Source: Nostoc sp. KVJ3 (GTDB lineage: Bacteria; Cyanobacteriota; Cyanobacteriia; Cyanobacteriales; Nostocaceae). Taken from it: a DNA stretch of 64,000 nucleotides. A program made the position numbers and the translations under genes. The stretch covers positions 3,709,501-3,773,500 of the forward strand of contig NZ_WWFG01000001.1 in NCBI RefSeq assembly GCF_026127265.1, read 5' to 3'. The notes beneath the pieces are model-generated. The model searched no databases. It was given only the letters and a program-made list of their open reading frames with translations, and was not told the origin of the DNA. Positions within the stretch are counted from its first letter, which is position 1, and every line of letters starts with the position of its first letter. Of the stretch, positions 1 to 8,606 are shown piece after piece.

Positions 1-1
1 T

Positions 2-211
2 ACCCAAGTTTATGCGAGAAGGTATGGAAGCGGCATAACCCCAACTAAACACGCCATCCCTTTATCTGATAACACAGAATATAATGATAAGACTCCAACG
101 AGACAATCATCCACTAAGAAAAAGCTATCTTCTAACTTAATTAATCGCTTATTCCACTCTTTCAAAAAGCCCAAACGCTTAAAAAATAGAAGAAGAAATC
201 AGCGATTTTAA
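2..211 (+). CDS. C-terminal end of an unidentified protein (runs off left edge)
   Basis: A reading frame is open from the first bases of the window to a TAA at 209-211, giving 69 residues of a protein whose start lies outside. The visible tail is hydrophilic and strongly basic near its end, with many Lys, Arg, Asn and Ser (it ends KNRRRNQRF). No domain can be recognised from this tail, so no function is proposed. The 170 bases to the next gene hold a short 'gtagggagtaggga' direct repeat common in such genomes. The frame is the only open one of the three forward frames here, but the call rests on openness and composition alone. Confidence 0.5.
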   Translation, partial: TQVYARRYGSGITPTKHAIPLSDNTEYNDKTPTRQSSTKKKLSSNLINRLFHSFKKPKRLKNRRRNQRF

Positions 212-381
212 CTAAATAATTCGGTAGAAATAAACCTAACTATAGCAATCCGATTTGATTTACGAAATTATTTGCGTAGGTAGGGAGTAGGGAGTAGGGA
301 AGAAGCTTTTTTGAGTTGAACTGAGTTTTTTCGCCAAATCAAATATGATTTCTATATATAATTGAAGAAGGAATAAAATCA

Positions 382-939
382 GTGCTAACGGAAAAATGGT
401 TTTTTATAGATTGGGAGGCAATCTTTGTTCCTAGTATCAGCGTCTTTGAGTTGATTATCCGTGGGTCGCTGGTATATTTAGCACTGTTCTCAGTGTTACG
501 TTTCCTTCCTAGCCGCCAACTAGGAACACTAGGAATTACTGATTTACTCGTAGTTGTGCTATTTGCTGAAGCTGCCCAAAATGCTATGGCAAGTAATTAT
601 ACCTCGATTACTGAAGGCGGTATCTTAGTAGGAACTGTGATTTTTTGGAGTTATTTGTTGAACTGGTTAGGCTACAAAATACCCCAGTTCCAACGTTTTC
701 TAAATCAGCCACCGCTACTACTGGTAAAAAATGGTCGGATGATTCAGCGTCATTTGCAACGAGAGTTAATTACAGACGATGAGTTGATGAGCAAGTTACG
801 TCAGCAAGGTGTGGAATTTTTAGCCGATGTGAAGTTTGCATATATGGAGGCTGACGGTAGAATTAGCATCATCACCTTTGACTCAAAAATTAATTCCGTC
901 CCTGAGCCAAAAACAGCATTAAAAATTGATCTACATTAA
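382..939 (+). CDS. DUF421 (YetF-like) membrane protein
   Basis: A 185-residue inner-membrane protein with a GTG start. Three hydrophobic segments lie at about residues 20-40, 50-68 and 75-98. The family motif region RQLGTLGITDLLVVVLFAE sits between the first two, where DUF421 proteins carry their conserved polar residues. The soluble C-terminal part (about 110-150, LLVKNGRMIQRHLQRELITDDELM) matches the YetF-type cytoplasmic domain that follows the membrane region in this family. Biochemical function of the family is unsettled. It ends about 40 bases before purB on the same strand, so co-transcription is possible. Family assignment is fairly secure; role is unknown. Confidence 0.8.
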   Translation: MLTEKWFFIDWEAIFVPSISVFELIIRGSLVYLALFSVLRFLPSRQLGTLGITDLLVVVLFAEAAQNAMASNYTSITEGGILVGTVIFWSYLLNWLGYKIPQFQRFLNQPPLLLVKNGRMIQRHLQRELITDDELMSKLRQQGVEFLADVKFAYMEADGRISIITFDSKINSVPEPKTALKIDLH

Positions 940-979
940 TTAGACTGTAAAATATGACGGTTGTATTCTGTGCCGAATT

Positions 980-2275
980 GTGATTGAGCGCTATACTTTG
1001 CCCGAAATGGCTAATCTATGGAGTGAAGCCTATAAATTAAAAACTTGGCTGCAAGTCGAAATTGCTGTTTGTGAAGCTCAAGCTGAACTAGGTTACATTC
1101 CATCTGAGGCGGTTGAGGAAATTAAGGCTAAGGCAGATTTTGACCCCAAACGGGTGTTAGAAATTGAGGCTGTAGTCCGCCACGATGTCATTGCTTTCTT
1201 GACAAATGTTAACGAATATGTTGGTGATGCTGGACGCTACATTCACCTGGGTTTAACCAGTTCGGATGTTTTGGATACAGCTTTAGCACTGCAATTGGTT
1301 GCCAGCCTGGATCTATTATTGCAACGTTTGGAAGACTTGATTCAGGTAATTCGCGAAAAAGCACGGGAACATCGTCATACAGTCATGGCTGGCCGATCGC
1401 ACGGTATTCATGCCGAACCAATTACTTTTGGTTTTAAGCTAGCTGGTTGGTTAGCAGAAGTGTTACGACACCAAGAACGTTTGAGAATACTCCACCAAAC
1501 CATTGCTGTAGGTAAAATTTCCGGTGCAGTGGGAACTTATGCCAATGTTGAACCCCGTATAGAAGCGATCGCTTGCCAAAAACTCGGACTCCAACCCGAT
1601 ACAGCCTCAACACAGGTTATTTCCCGCGATCGCCACGCCGACTACGTGCAACAATTAGCTTTAGTAGCCGCATCCATCGAACGTTTTGCTGTAGAAATTC
1701 GCAATCTGCAAAAAACAGACGTTCTGGAAGTTGAAGAATTTTTCGCCAAAGGTCAGAAAGGCTCTTCAGCCATGCCACACAAGCGCAACCCCATCCGTTC
1801 GGAACGCCTAACGGGAATGGCGCGACTGGTCAGAAGTCATGCCGGTGCAGCCTTAGAAAACGTTGCTCTTTGGCATGAGAGGGATATTTCCCACAGTTCT
1901 GTAGAACGGGTGATTTTGCCAGACGCTTGTACTTTGACGCATTTTATGCTATCAGAAATAACCGACTTGGTAAAAAACCTGTTGGTCTATCCTGAAAACA
2001 TGGCACGAAATCTCAACTGTTACGGCGGCGTTGTGTTCAGCCAAAAAGTGCTACTTGCCTTAATAGACAAGGGAAGCAACCGAGAAGAAGCTTATGCGAT
2101 CGTCCAAGAAAGCGCTCACGTCGCTTGGAACAAACCAGGAGGTAATTTCCAGGACTTAATTAGCAAAGATCCTCGTGTTACCGAAAAGTTGTCCCCAGCA
2201 GAACTAGAAGTCTGTTTCGACCCCCAGCAGCATCTCCAGCATTTAGAAGAAGTTTACCAACGACTGGGAATTTAG
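980..2275 (+). CDS. purB: Adenylosuccinate lyase
   Basis: A cytoplasmic enzyme of purine synthesis that releases fumarate from SAICAR and from adenylosuccinate. The 431-residue length is normal for the bacterial enzyme. The fumarase/aspartase-superfamily signature GSSAMPHKRNP lies at about residues 261-271 and carries the mobile catalytic serine. Other conserved blocks are SRDRHADY (about 216-223), TSSDVLDTA (about 93-101) and AGRSHGIHAEP (about 136-146, catalytic His). The start is GTG at 980; no strong ribosome site is visible. The next 380 bases contain only repeats. The identification is secure. Confidence 0.97.
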   Translation: MIERYTLPEMANLWSEAYKLKTWLQVEIAVCEAQAELGYIPSEAVEEIKAKADFDPKRVLEIEAVVRHDVIAFLTNVNEYVGDAGRYIHLGLTSSDVLDTALALQLVASLDLLLQRLEDLIQVIREKAREHRHTVMAGRSHGIHAEPITFGFKLAGWLAEVLRHQERLRILHQTIAVGKISGAVGTYANVEPRIEAIACQKLGLQPDTASTQVISRDRHADYVQQLALVAASIERFAVEIRNLQKTDVLEVEEFFAKGQKGSSAMPHKRNPIRSERLTGMARLVRSHAGAALENVALWHERDISHSSVERVILPDACTLTHFMLSEITDLVKNLLVYPENMARNLNCYGGVVFSQKVLLALIDKGSNREEAYAIVQESAHVAWNKPGGNFQDLISKDPRVTEKLSPAELEVCFDPQQHLQHLEEVYQRLGI

Positions 2276-2295
2276 GATTAATTGGCTTGTGCTGT

Positions 2296-2359
2296 AGGGG
2301 CAATTCATGAATTGCCCCTACGACGGATCTGATCTTTCCTGTCAATGCGTAAGTCCTAG
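2296..2359. repeat. Partial copy of repeat family B (GTAGGGGCAATTCATGAATT palindrome)
   Basis: It contains the central palindrome of family B, GTAGGGGCAATT/AATTGCCCCTAC, followed by the right terminal sequence TGCGTAAGTCCTA. The left terminus (TAGGACTTACGC) is missing. A family A element follows immediately. The same B and A neighbours occur at 49305-49574 in the opposite order. Confidence 0.75.
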
Positions 2360-2367
2360 AATAGTAA

Positions 2368-2529
2368 TAAGTAGTAATGCAAAATTAAATATATATTTGT
2401 CATTGCGAATGGAGCAAAGCGGAATGAAGCAATCCCAAGGTCTTGGGATTGCTTCTCTACATTTCATTCCGTACCCTACGGGAAGGCTCCGCCTACGGAA
2501 TGACATAAATATTTTTGCATACGCACTTA
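2368..2529. repeat. MITE-like element, family A
   Basis: A 162-bp element beginning TAAGTAGTAATGCAAAATTA and ending TTTTTGCATACGCACTTA. The two ends are imperfect inverted repeats of about 35 bp that both lead inward to TCATTGCG. The centre is a palindrome-rich stretch (GGAATGAAGCAATCC, CCAAGGTCTTGGG). Three further copies lie at 14393-14555, 36590-36715 and 49305-49466. It carries no gene; apparent reading frames across it are by-products of the repeat. Confidence 0.8.
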
Positions 2530-2653
2530 TTTTTACCCCAATACGGTTCAGTTAAGGCTAAAATCCTTTTTTTAACGAACCGCAAAGGACGCAAAGGAAG
2601 AGAAGGAAGAGAAGCTTAACTGAACTGTATTGATTTTTACCCACTGCCTCCTG

Positions 2654-4795
2654 CTATACTTTGATTTTGACAAGTTGAGCAATAGCCGCAATTAATTCTT
2701 CTGGGTTAAGAGGCTTAGGTAAATGCATCTGAAACCCAGCTTTTAGTGCTTTTTGCCGATCTTCATTTCTAGCAAAGGCAGTCAAGGCAATTGCCGGGAT
2801 TTGTCCACCTTGTTCTGGGATCAAAGTTCTCACTTGATGTATTAACATATAGCCATCCATCTCAGGCATACCAATATCGCTAACCAATACATCTAGCTTT
2901 ACCTGTGCCAGCCTTTCTAATGCTTCTAATGCGGAAGATACCGCGATGACAAAAGCCCCGTCTTGTTCTAATACAAAAGCAACGAAATCTCGTGAATCAG
3001 CATCATCATCCACAACTAAAATCCGAACACCACTAAGGGGTAAGGAATTAGGAGTTAAGAATGTAGAGTCGTTTTTCTCATCAGCTAGGCTTAGGCTTTC
3101 ATCTGGCAGAAGCGGCAAACTAACAGTAAATATTGCCCCTTTACCCTCACCTTCGCTCTTTGCTTTGACGATGCCGCCATGTATTTCGATGATATTACGC
3201 ACAATTGCTAACCCCAGTCCTAATCCACCAAAATTTCTTGTAGAGGTGCTATCTGCTTGGCGGAAATAATCAAATACATAAGGTAAAAAATCAGGGCTAA
3301 TGCCCTTACCTGTATCGCTAACTATGATTTGAGCATAACCATCGGCTTGCTCTAATCGCACTTCTATCTTTCCTCCCTTGGGTGTAAATTTGACGGCGTT
3401 AGAAACAAGATTCCAGACAACTTGCTGTAAACGAGTCGAGTCGCCCATCACTTGTCCCACATTCGGTTCAAATACTGTACTCACCTCAATCAACTTTGTT
3501 TCTGCCGCTAAACGCATTGTCTCTAGTGCCGACAATATCGTAGATTGTAAGTTAATCTTTGTAATATTTAGTGTCAGCTTGCCCTGTAAAATTCTGGAGA
3601 TATCTAATAAGTCTTCAATGAGTTGAACTTGTAAAGTGGCATTCCGCTCGATCGTGGCTAGTGCTTCTGATATTTTTACTTGGTCTAATCTGCGAGTTTG
3701 CAACAATTTTGACCAGCCTAGAATTGCGTTTAATGGAGTGCGTAATTCGTGAGAGAGGACGGCTAGAAATTCATCTTTAATTCGATTGGCTGTTTCTGCT
3801 TTCGCTCGTGCTATTTGTTCTAATTCCAGCAGATGTGCCCGTTCTTCAAGTATTTGTTTTTGTTCGTGAATATCAGTACATGTTCCAAACCACTTGACTA
3901 CAACACCTTGCTCATCTTTAAGTGGTAAACCTCGCGCTAGCTGCCAACGATAGGAACCATCAGCAGCCCGTTTGAAGCGATATTCATTGTTATATGTAGT
4001 GCTATTTTTTACGGCATTAGACCATACTTCATCAGCATTTTGGATATCATCTGGATGCAATGCAGCTAACCAACCAGAACCCAAAGACTGCTCTAATGTT
4101 AGCCCAGTATATTCGCACCAATTTTGATTAAAAAAATCACATTCGCCGTTAGCATCAGTTGTCCATACAAGTTGAGGAATTGCCTCAGCTAGATAACGGT
4201 AGCGTTCTTCACTTTGTCGGAGAACTTCTAAAATTCGTTGGCGTTCAAGGATTTCTTTTTGTAGTTGTTCGTTGGTTTTAGTAATTTCATTGGTGCGAAC
4301 GGCAACCATTTCTTCTAGATGATTTTGGTATTTCCGCAGTTCCTTTTCTACCCGTAAGCGTTCGGCTATTTGTGTTTGAAGTTCTTGATTTGCTTGTTCT
4401 ATTTGAGCCGGACTAGGAAGTGCTAATGCTTGTGGAACTAGAGACACAAGTTGTACTGCTGTAATTACAGATATCATGGCAGTTAATGCTTTGACAAACC
4501 CCGATATCCAATAAGTGGGATGCCAAAGTGTCCAAATTTCTATTAGATGAGTGGTGCCACAAGCTACAATAAATGCAATAAACAGCAGAAATATCCAATC
4601 AAATGGCAAATCCTGCCGCTTGCGAACAAAGTAAAATAGTGTAGCTGGGATCGAATAATAAGCTAGTGCAATGAACGCATCAGATAATATATGCAACCAA
4701 ACTAAATTCGTTTGCCATAGGTAGCAGTGCCCATGTGGAATAAATGATCCTGATGTAAAAAAATTAGTCCACAATTCTGATATAATTTCTGACAT
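2654..4795 (-). CDS. Ethylene-receptor-like hybrid histidine kinase (TM-PAS-HisKA-HATPase-REC)
   Basis: A 713-residue membrane sensor. The N-terminal three-helix region (about 25-125) closely follows the plant ETR1 ethylene-binding domain: SDAFIALAYYSIP at 38-50, then ACGTTHLIEIW at 78-88. Cys79 and His83 have the four-residue spacing of the ETR1 copper ligands Cys65/His69, and Asp39 and Tyr46 match ETR1 Asp25 and Tyr32. Next come a coiled coil (about 130-190), a PAS domain (about 195-315), a HisKA domain with LSHELRTPL (phospho-His near 348), a HATPase (about 450-565) and a receiver with VSDIGMPEMDGY near 640. It is transcribed alone. Synechocystis Slr1212 is the known precedent for such a receptor. 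Ethylene binding is inferred from residues only. Confidence 0.88.
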   Translation of the reverse strand: MSEIISELWTNFFTSGSFIPHGHCYLWQTNLVWLHILSDAFIALAYYSIPATLFYFVRKRQDLPFDWIFLLFIAFIVACGTTHLIEIWTLWHPTYWISGFVKALTAMISVITAVQLVSLVPQALALPSPAQIEQANQELQTQIAERLRVEKELRKYQNHLEEMVAVRTNEITKTNEQLQKEILERQRILEVLRQSEERYRYLAEAIPQLVWTTDANGECDFFNQNWCEYTGLTLEQSLGSGWLAALHPDDIQNADEVWSNAVKNSTTYNNEYRFKRAADGSYRWQLARGLPLKDEQGVVVKWFGTCTDIHEQKQILEERAHLLELEQIARAKAETANRIKDEFLAVLSHELRTPLNAILGWSKLLQTRRLDQVKISEALATIERNATLQVQLIEDLLDISRILQGKLTLNITKINLQSTILSALETMRLAAETKLIEVSTVFEPNVGQVMGDSTRLQQVVWNLVSNAVKFTPKGGKIEVRLEQADGYAQIIVSDTGKGISPDFLPYVFDYFRQADSTSTRNFGGLGLGLAIVRNIIEIHGGIVKAKSEGEGKGAIFTVSLPLLPDESLSLADEKNDSTFLTPNSLPLSGVRILVVDDDADSRDFVAFVLEQDGAFVIAVSSALEALERLAQVKLDVLVSDIGMPEMDGYMLIHQVRTLIPEQGGQIPAIALTAFARNEDRQKALKAGFQMHLPKPLNPEELIAAIAQLVKIKV

Positions 4796-5047
4796 AAATA
4801 CTTGATTATTTTGAATCTATAAAATTTACTATTAAGTACCTTTTTTAAATTAGCCTAACTTGTTCGCAGATGGTAAATTTACTATTATCCTATTTGAAGA
4901 TAGGAATAAGAGAATGAGGTAATGAACCGCTATCGCGCAGCGTCTCGTAAGAGTTGGACGCTAAGGGCACAAAGGTAAGAGAGTTGTAGAGGGTTTTTGC
5001 AGCAGTAATATGAATTTTTGGAAAATTGGGATGCTGCCTAGATTTTA
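4796..5047. other. Intergenic region upstream of the kinase
   Basis: AT-rich sequence holding the probable promoter of the leftward kinase gene. It also contains a scrap of the 'cgcagcgtctcgtaagag' dispersed repeat near 4935. No gene or clear regulatory motif is seen. Confidence 0.4.
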
Positions 5048-5142
5048 GTAGGACTTACGCGAAACTATCGGCTGTAGGGGCAATTCATGAATTGTCCGTA
5101 CCGAGGAATTGGGTTTAGGCTATTGTTTGCCTACGTCTTGTG
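5048..5142. repeat. Degraded repeat family B copy overlapping a gene end
   Basis: It starts with the intact terminus TAGGACTTACGC and has the central GTAGGGGCAATTCATGAATT half, but the right end has decayed to 'TTTGCCTACGTCTTG'. The right part overlaps the last codons and stop of the small gene at 5120-5302, so the element seems to supply that gene's present 3' end. Confidence 0.6.
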
Positions 5143-5302
5143 TAATTCTAAGGGCTATGAAGGGAGTAGTCAAACTGACGAAAATTGCGGACATAATTAC
5201 AGCAAACACTGATAATTCCAAAATAAAACCATTCTCACCATAATTAATGATGGGAATGGTAAAAAAATTAGGAGACGCAACAGGAAAATTCAATTTCTGC
5301 AA
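5120..5302 (-). CDS. Small single-span membrane protein, hypothetical
   Basis: A 60-residue frame with one clear hydrophobic helix (about residues 28-50, LELSVFAVIMSAIFVSL) and a short polar tail. It begins with TTG 12 bases after the stop of the TPR gene, and GTTGAGTAAG precedes the start, so it would be the third gene of the hpt operon. The C-terminus (QDVGKQ) is encoded inside a degraded family B repeat, suggesting that the original end was replaced. I do not recognise the family. The non-ATG start and short length make it only moderately likely to be real. Confidence 0.5.
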   Translation of the reverse strand: MQKLNFPVASPNFFTIPIINYGENGFILELSVFAVIMSAIFVSLTTPFIALRITQDVGKQ

Positions 5303-5314
5303 TTCTTACTCAAC

Positions 5315-5788
5315 CTAAGATTGACTTGACTTAATACTCATTTTATCTAATAGGTGAGTGATTTTTTTAGCTTTTTCCGGTTGGCGTTGTTTTTGCAATA
5401 AATCTTTAGCTTGTAGCAGGTTAGTTTTAGCTTCTTCTTCTCGCTCTTGCTGCATGAGAATATTTGCCAGACGCAAGTAAGCATCGGGATTTTTTGGGCT
5501 GCGGCGAATCACTTCTCGGAATAATTCCGTTGCTTGCTCTACTTGCCCTTGCTGGTTTAAAACATCTCCCAAAAACAAGCGTACTACATCATTAGTAGAG
5601 TTGAGGGAAATCACTTTGCGAAACGCTGCTTCTGCACCTTGGTAATCTTTGGCTTGAGCAAGATTGATTCCTTTTTGAAACAAGTCTGAGGTAATCAAAG
5701 TTTTCCAAGCAAAATAACCCAGGATTGACAAACTCAAAATAACTACAAGAGCAGCGATAATAGAACTGGTAGGAAAGGTTTCTAGCAT
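5315..5788 (-). CDS. TPR-repeat protein with N-terminal membrane anchor
   Basis: A 157-residue protein. Residues about 10-30 (IIAALVVILSLSILGYFAW) form a single membrane helix. It is followed by about three tetratricopeptide repeats: AKDYQGAEAAFRKVISLNST, LFLGDVLNQQGQVEQATELF and AYLRLANILMQQEREEEAK. TPR domains bind partner proteins. The gene starts 3 bases after the stop of homogentisate phytyltransferase, so the two are almost certainly co-transcribed. Whether it helps assemble or localise that membrane enzyme is inference from position only. Confidence 0.85.
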   Translation of the reverse strand: MLETFPTSSIIAALVVILSLSILGYFAWKTLITSDLFQKGINLAQAKDYQGAEAAFRKVISLNSTNDVVRLFLGDVLNQQGQVEQATELFREVIRRSPKNPDAYLRLANILMQQEREEEAKTNLLQAKDLLQKQRQPEKAKKITHLLDKMSIKSSQS

Positions 5789-5791
5789 TGT

Positions 5792-6760
5792 CTAAGCCAA
5801 GAGGCAAGCGATAGGAAAAATCAAATATTCGATAAAAAATAGTTTCCAGATAAATTGGTAGAATTGAGCGATCGCACTTTTATCTTGTAAGTCTACCGTC
5901 AAACTCCGCAACCACATCCAAACCAGCAGCGCTAAATGAGCAATTACCAGAAAGATGGGGTTAACTGAGGCGATGTGTAGCACTCCTACCAGAATTATCC
6001 CTAAATAACAGACAGTTATCACCCAAAGAGCTAGATTAAACACAGCTTGGGGGCCCAGTTTGATCGTGAAAGTAGTAATATTGTAGAGGCGATCGCCTTC
6101 TATATCGGGGATATCTTTAAAAATTGCGATCGCAAAGGTAAACACCAAGATAAATAACGTCAGCACCCACACCACAGGCGGAATTATTTGGCTTTGTTTC
6201 AACGCCCAACTGTAATGCAAATATAATCCCAAATTCACAATCGTACCGCGTACCGAAAAAATACACAGCGCCGCCCAAAAGGGAAACTGTTTTAAGCGAA
6301 TTGGCGGTAAAGAATAAGCAGTACCAATAGCCAAACTAATCGCCACCATGCCAAATAAGAATGGCCCCGTTAGCCACGCCACTACTAGCGCCAAAATCCC
6401 TGTAGAAGCGACAATTAATTGCCCCGTCTGTTGAGAAAACTCACCTGATGCTAACGGCAAATGAGGTTTATTAATTTTGTCAATATCAACATCTTCTAAT
6501 TGATTCAGTCCTACAATGTAAACATTGCCACATAGACAAGCAATCCATGCGCCTAATAAGGGCAGTAGGGAGTGGGGAGTAGGGAAGAAAGAATCAGTAG
6601 TATTACTAATGGCAATAGCGATCAAATATAAACTCAACACACTCAGACTTGTGCCAATAATCGTATGAGGGCGAGAGAATTTCCAGAAAGCGTATAACCA
6701 ATGAAAATATGATTGAACAGGTTTGCGTGGCAAAGGGGTGTTTTGAGAACTCTGGCTCAT
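5792..6760 (-). CDS. hpt: Homogentisate phytyltransferase (UbiA family)
   Basis: An integral-membrane prenyltransferase that joins homogentisate and phytyl diphosphate, the committed step of tocopherol (vitamin E) synthesis in cyanobacteria and plastids. The 322 residues contain two Asp-rich UbiA motifs: NQLEDVDIDKINKPHLP at about residue 85, and KDIPDIEGD near 215, which bind Mg-diphosphate. About eight to nine hydrophobic segments are present. The INKPHLPLASGE sequence after motif 1 is typical of the homogentisate subfamily (Synechocystis Slr1736, plant VTE2) rather than chlorophyll synthase. It is the first gene of a probable operon with the TPR protein. Confidence 0.92.
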   Translation of the reverse strand: MSQSSQNTPLPRKPVQSYFHWLYAFWKFSRPHTIIGTSLSVLSLYLIAIAISNTTDSFFPTPHSLLPLLGAWIACLCGNVYIVGLNQLEDVDIDKINKPHLPLASGEFSQQTGQLIVASTGILALVVAWLTGPFLFGMVAISLAIGTAYSLPPIRLKQFPFWAALCIFSVRGTIVNLGLYLHYSWALKQSQIIPPVVWVLTLFILVFTFAIAIFKDIPDIEGDRLYNITTFTIKLGPQAVFNLALWVITVCYLGIILVGVLHIASVNPIFLVIAHLALLVWMWLRSLTVDLQDKSAIAQFYQFIWKLFFIEYLIFPIACLLA

Positions 6761-7175
6761 GAGTACCTTAGATTCAGATTCTGGCTGATTGTTAACCCTG
6801 ACTTTTCACAAAACTTGGAAAACCTCACTTCTATTCCTCTTTCCTGCTCTTGAGAGGCTTTGAACTTTCCCAAATCTTATCAGGATTGGGAAGTTAGGTT
6901 TGGCGTTAACTTTTCCGTATTGCATAAATTGTCAGATTGTTAACCATTGTCACAGAATTTGGTCATTAGCAAGAGCTTTCGTAGGGGAGGTAACAGTGGC
7001 GTAGCTCGCCATAACCCTACTCACAAGCTATCTATGGGAGCAAATCTATCTTATGGAAGACTCTCAATCTCAAAAAAATCTGACAAATAACTATGAAAAT
7101 ACCCCTTCTAGACTCTGCACTCTTTACTCTCAATAAGGGTACAATCTATCACAAAAGCAAAGAAATAGTTAAATT
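6761..7175. other. Divergent promoter region between hpt and the fibrillin-like gene
   Basis: A 415-base gap between divergent genes, so it should hold two promoters. A loose inverted similarity ('gggaaagttcaaag' / 'ctttgaactttccc') is seen near 6850. No conserved operator or RNA structure was recognised. Confidence 0.4.
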
Positions 7176-7796
7176 ATGACAGCTAATTTGACACCCATAG
7201 CAACATTTGACTTTCTTCCTGTGCTATCCCAGGCTGCAACTGCATATCGGCGACAAAGAAATACGCGACCTATTGCTGAAATATTAGTTGATGCATTGCT
7301 ACAAGCAGAAAAATCTGCCAAGCAGCAACACTTAACTTATCCCTTTGAGTCTCTTCTAGGTAAATGGCAACTTTGCTTTGCTACTGGTACTAAGAAAGTT
7401 AGAGAACACGGAGGAATTGTTTTAGGCAAGGGTTTATATGTACCCAAATTTATCAGAATCCATGTTTCTTTCAATGCCATCTTAGAAGGGGATTCAGACA
7501 AGGGCGAAATTTGTAATCAGGTTGAATTTGGCCCAATGTTGTTGAAGCTAAGGGGGCCAGTGCAATATACAGGGAAGAAAAATTTATTGGCGTTTGACTT
7601 TAACCAGATGGTTATCAATCTGTTTGGTCGTGATGTTTACAACAGACCAATCCGTTCTGGTAAAGTTCAAACAGAAGACTTCTACAACCAGTCCATAGCT
7701 CAATTACCCTTCTTTTCCTTCTTTTTAGTGACGGAAGATTTCATTGCGGCTCGCGGTCGTGCAGGAGGTTTGGCATTTTGGATTCGAGAAACTTGA
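7176..7796 (+). CDS. PAP/fibrillin-like plastid-lipid-associated protein
   Basis: A 206-residue soluble protein. The core has the fibrillin (PAP) pattern: LLGKWQLCFATGTKK near residue 63, a beta-rich middle (GEICNQVEFGPMLLKLRGP) and a C-terminal DFIAARGRAGGLAFWIR motif. The last motif resembles the G-R-G-G-x-hydrophobic end shared by plant fibrillins. In plants and cyanobacteria these proteins associate with thylakoid or plastoglobule lipids. It lies divergent to the tocopherol gene hpt, and tocopherol is stored in plastoglobules in plants, so a lipid role is plausible. The fold call is by motif similarity; precise function is unknown. Confidence 0.6.
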   Translation: MTANLTPIATFDFLPVLSQAATAYRRQRNTRPIAEILVDALLQAEKSAKQQHLTYPFESLLGKWQLCFATGTKKVREHGGIVLGKGLYVPKFIRIHVSFNAILEGDSDKGEICNQVEFGPMLLKLRGPVQYTGKKNLLAFDFNQMVINLFGRDVYNRPIRSGKVQTEDFYNQSIAQLPFFSFFLVTEDFIAARGRAGGLAFWIRET

Positions 7797-7826
7797 AAAC
7801 ACTGAATCTCAGATTTTCGCAAACCA

Positions 7827-8606
7827 TCAAACTGGACGACAAGCAGACAAAATACTGTGCATATTTACCACTTGTCCAATAACTGCGATCGCAGGTGCAG
7901 TAAATCCAGTTTGCTCTACCTGCTCTACAATTGTTTCTAAAGTCCCAATCAATTCTTCTTGTTCTGGGCGCGTCCCCCAGCGCACTAAAGCAATAGGGGT
8001 TTCTCCATTCAACCCAGCTGTGCTTAACTGTTCCACGATATAAGGCAGGTTGTGAATACCCATATAAATTACAATGGTTTCGGAACCGTGTGCGATCGCA
8101 TTCCAATTCACTTTCGGTCTATACTTACCTGCTGCCTCGTGACCAGTTACAAATGTCACAGATGAACTATACAGCCGATGAGTCAAAGGAATACCTGCAT
8201 AAGCCGCAGCCGCAATCCCCGATGTGATACCCGGCACAACTTCCGTTGATATCCCCGCGTTGACTAATTCTTCCATTTCCTCACCGCCGCGACCAAAAAT
8301 AAATGGATCGCCACCCTTTAACCGCACTACAATTGCACTATCCTGTGCTTTCTCAATCAGCAATTGAGTTGTTTCTGATTGCAACAACGAATGTCTCCCC
8401 GCCCGCTTACCAGCGTTAATTTTTTCGGCTTGGGGATTAATCATTGCCAGAATTGCTGGACTTACTAAAGCATCATAGATAACTACATCTGCACATTCCA
8501 ACAAACCTTTTGCCTTCAGAGTTATAAGCCCTGCATCTCCTGGCCCCGCACCTACTAAATAAACCTTTCCCAAATACTTGTTCTCCTGTTTTGCTGTGCG
8601 GTTCAT
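7827..8606 (-). CDS. cobA: Uroporphyrinogen-III C-methyltransferase
   Basis: Uses two S-adenosylmethionines to turn uroporphyrinogen III into precorrin-2, the branch point to siroheme and cobalamin. The 259-residue length is that of the stand-alone enzyme, with no CysG-type dehydrogenase part. Motifs: VGAGPGDAGLITLKA at about 18-32, LKGGDPFIFGRGGEE near 97-111 (a hallmark of the family) and VVPGITSGIAAAAYAGIPLTH. The ATG directly follows the stop codon of the sirohydrochlorin ferrochelatase gene, so the two are translationally linked. Identification is secure. Confidence 0.96.
   Translation of the reverse strand: MNRTAKQENKYLGKVYLVGAGPGDAGLITLKAKGLLECADVVIYDALVSPAILAMINPQAEKINAGKRAGRHSLLQSETTQLLIEKAQDSAIVVRLKGGDPFIFGRGGEEMEELVNAGISTEVVPGITSGIAAAAYAGIPLTHRLYSSSVTFVTGHEAAGKYRPKVNWNAIAHGSETIVIYMGIHNLPYIVEQLSTAGLNGETPIALVRWGTRPEQEELIGTLETIVEQVEQTGFTAPAIAVIGQVVNMHSILSACRPV

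Noticed and set aside
2307..2555. An 82-codon frame on the plus strand downstream of purB
   Set aside because: It lies wholly in repeat families B and A; a near-identical frame at 49262-49489 arises from the same repeats. Not a gene.
7741..8106. A 121-codon minus-strand frame inside cobA
   Set aside because: It is an out-of-frame shadow of the well-supported cobA gene.
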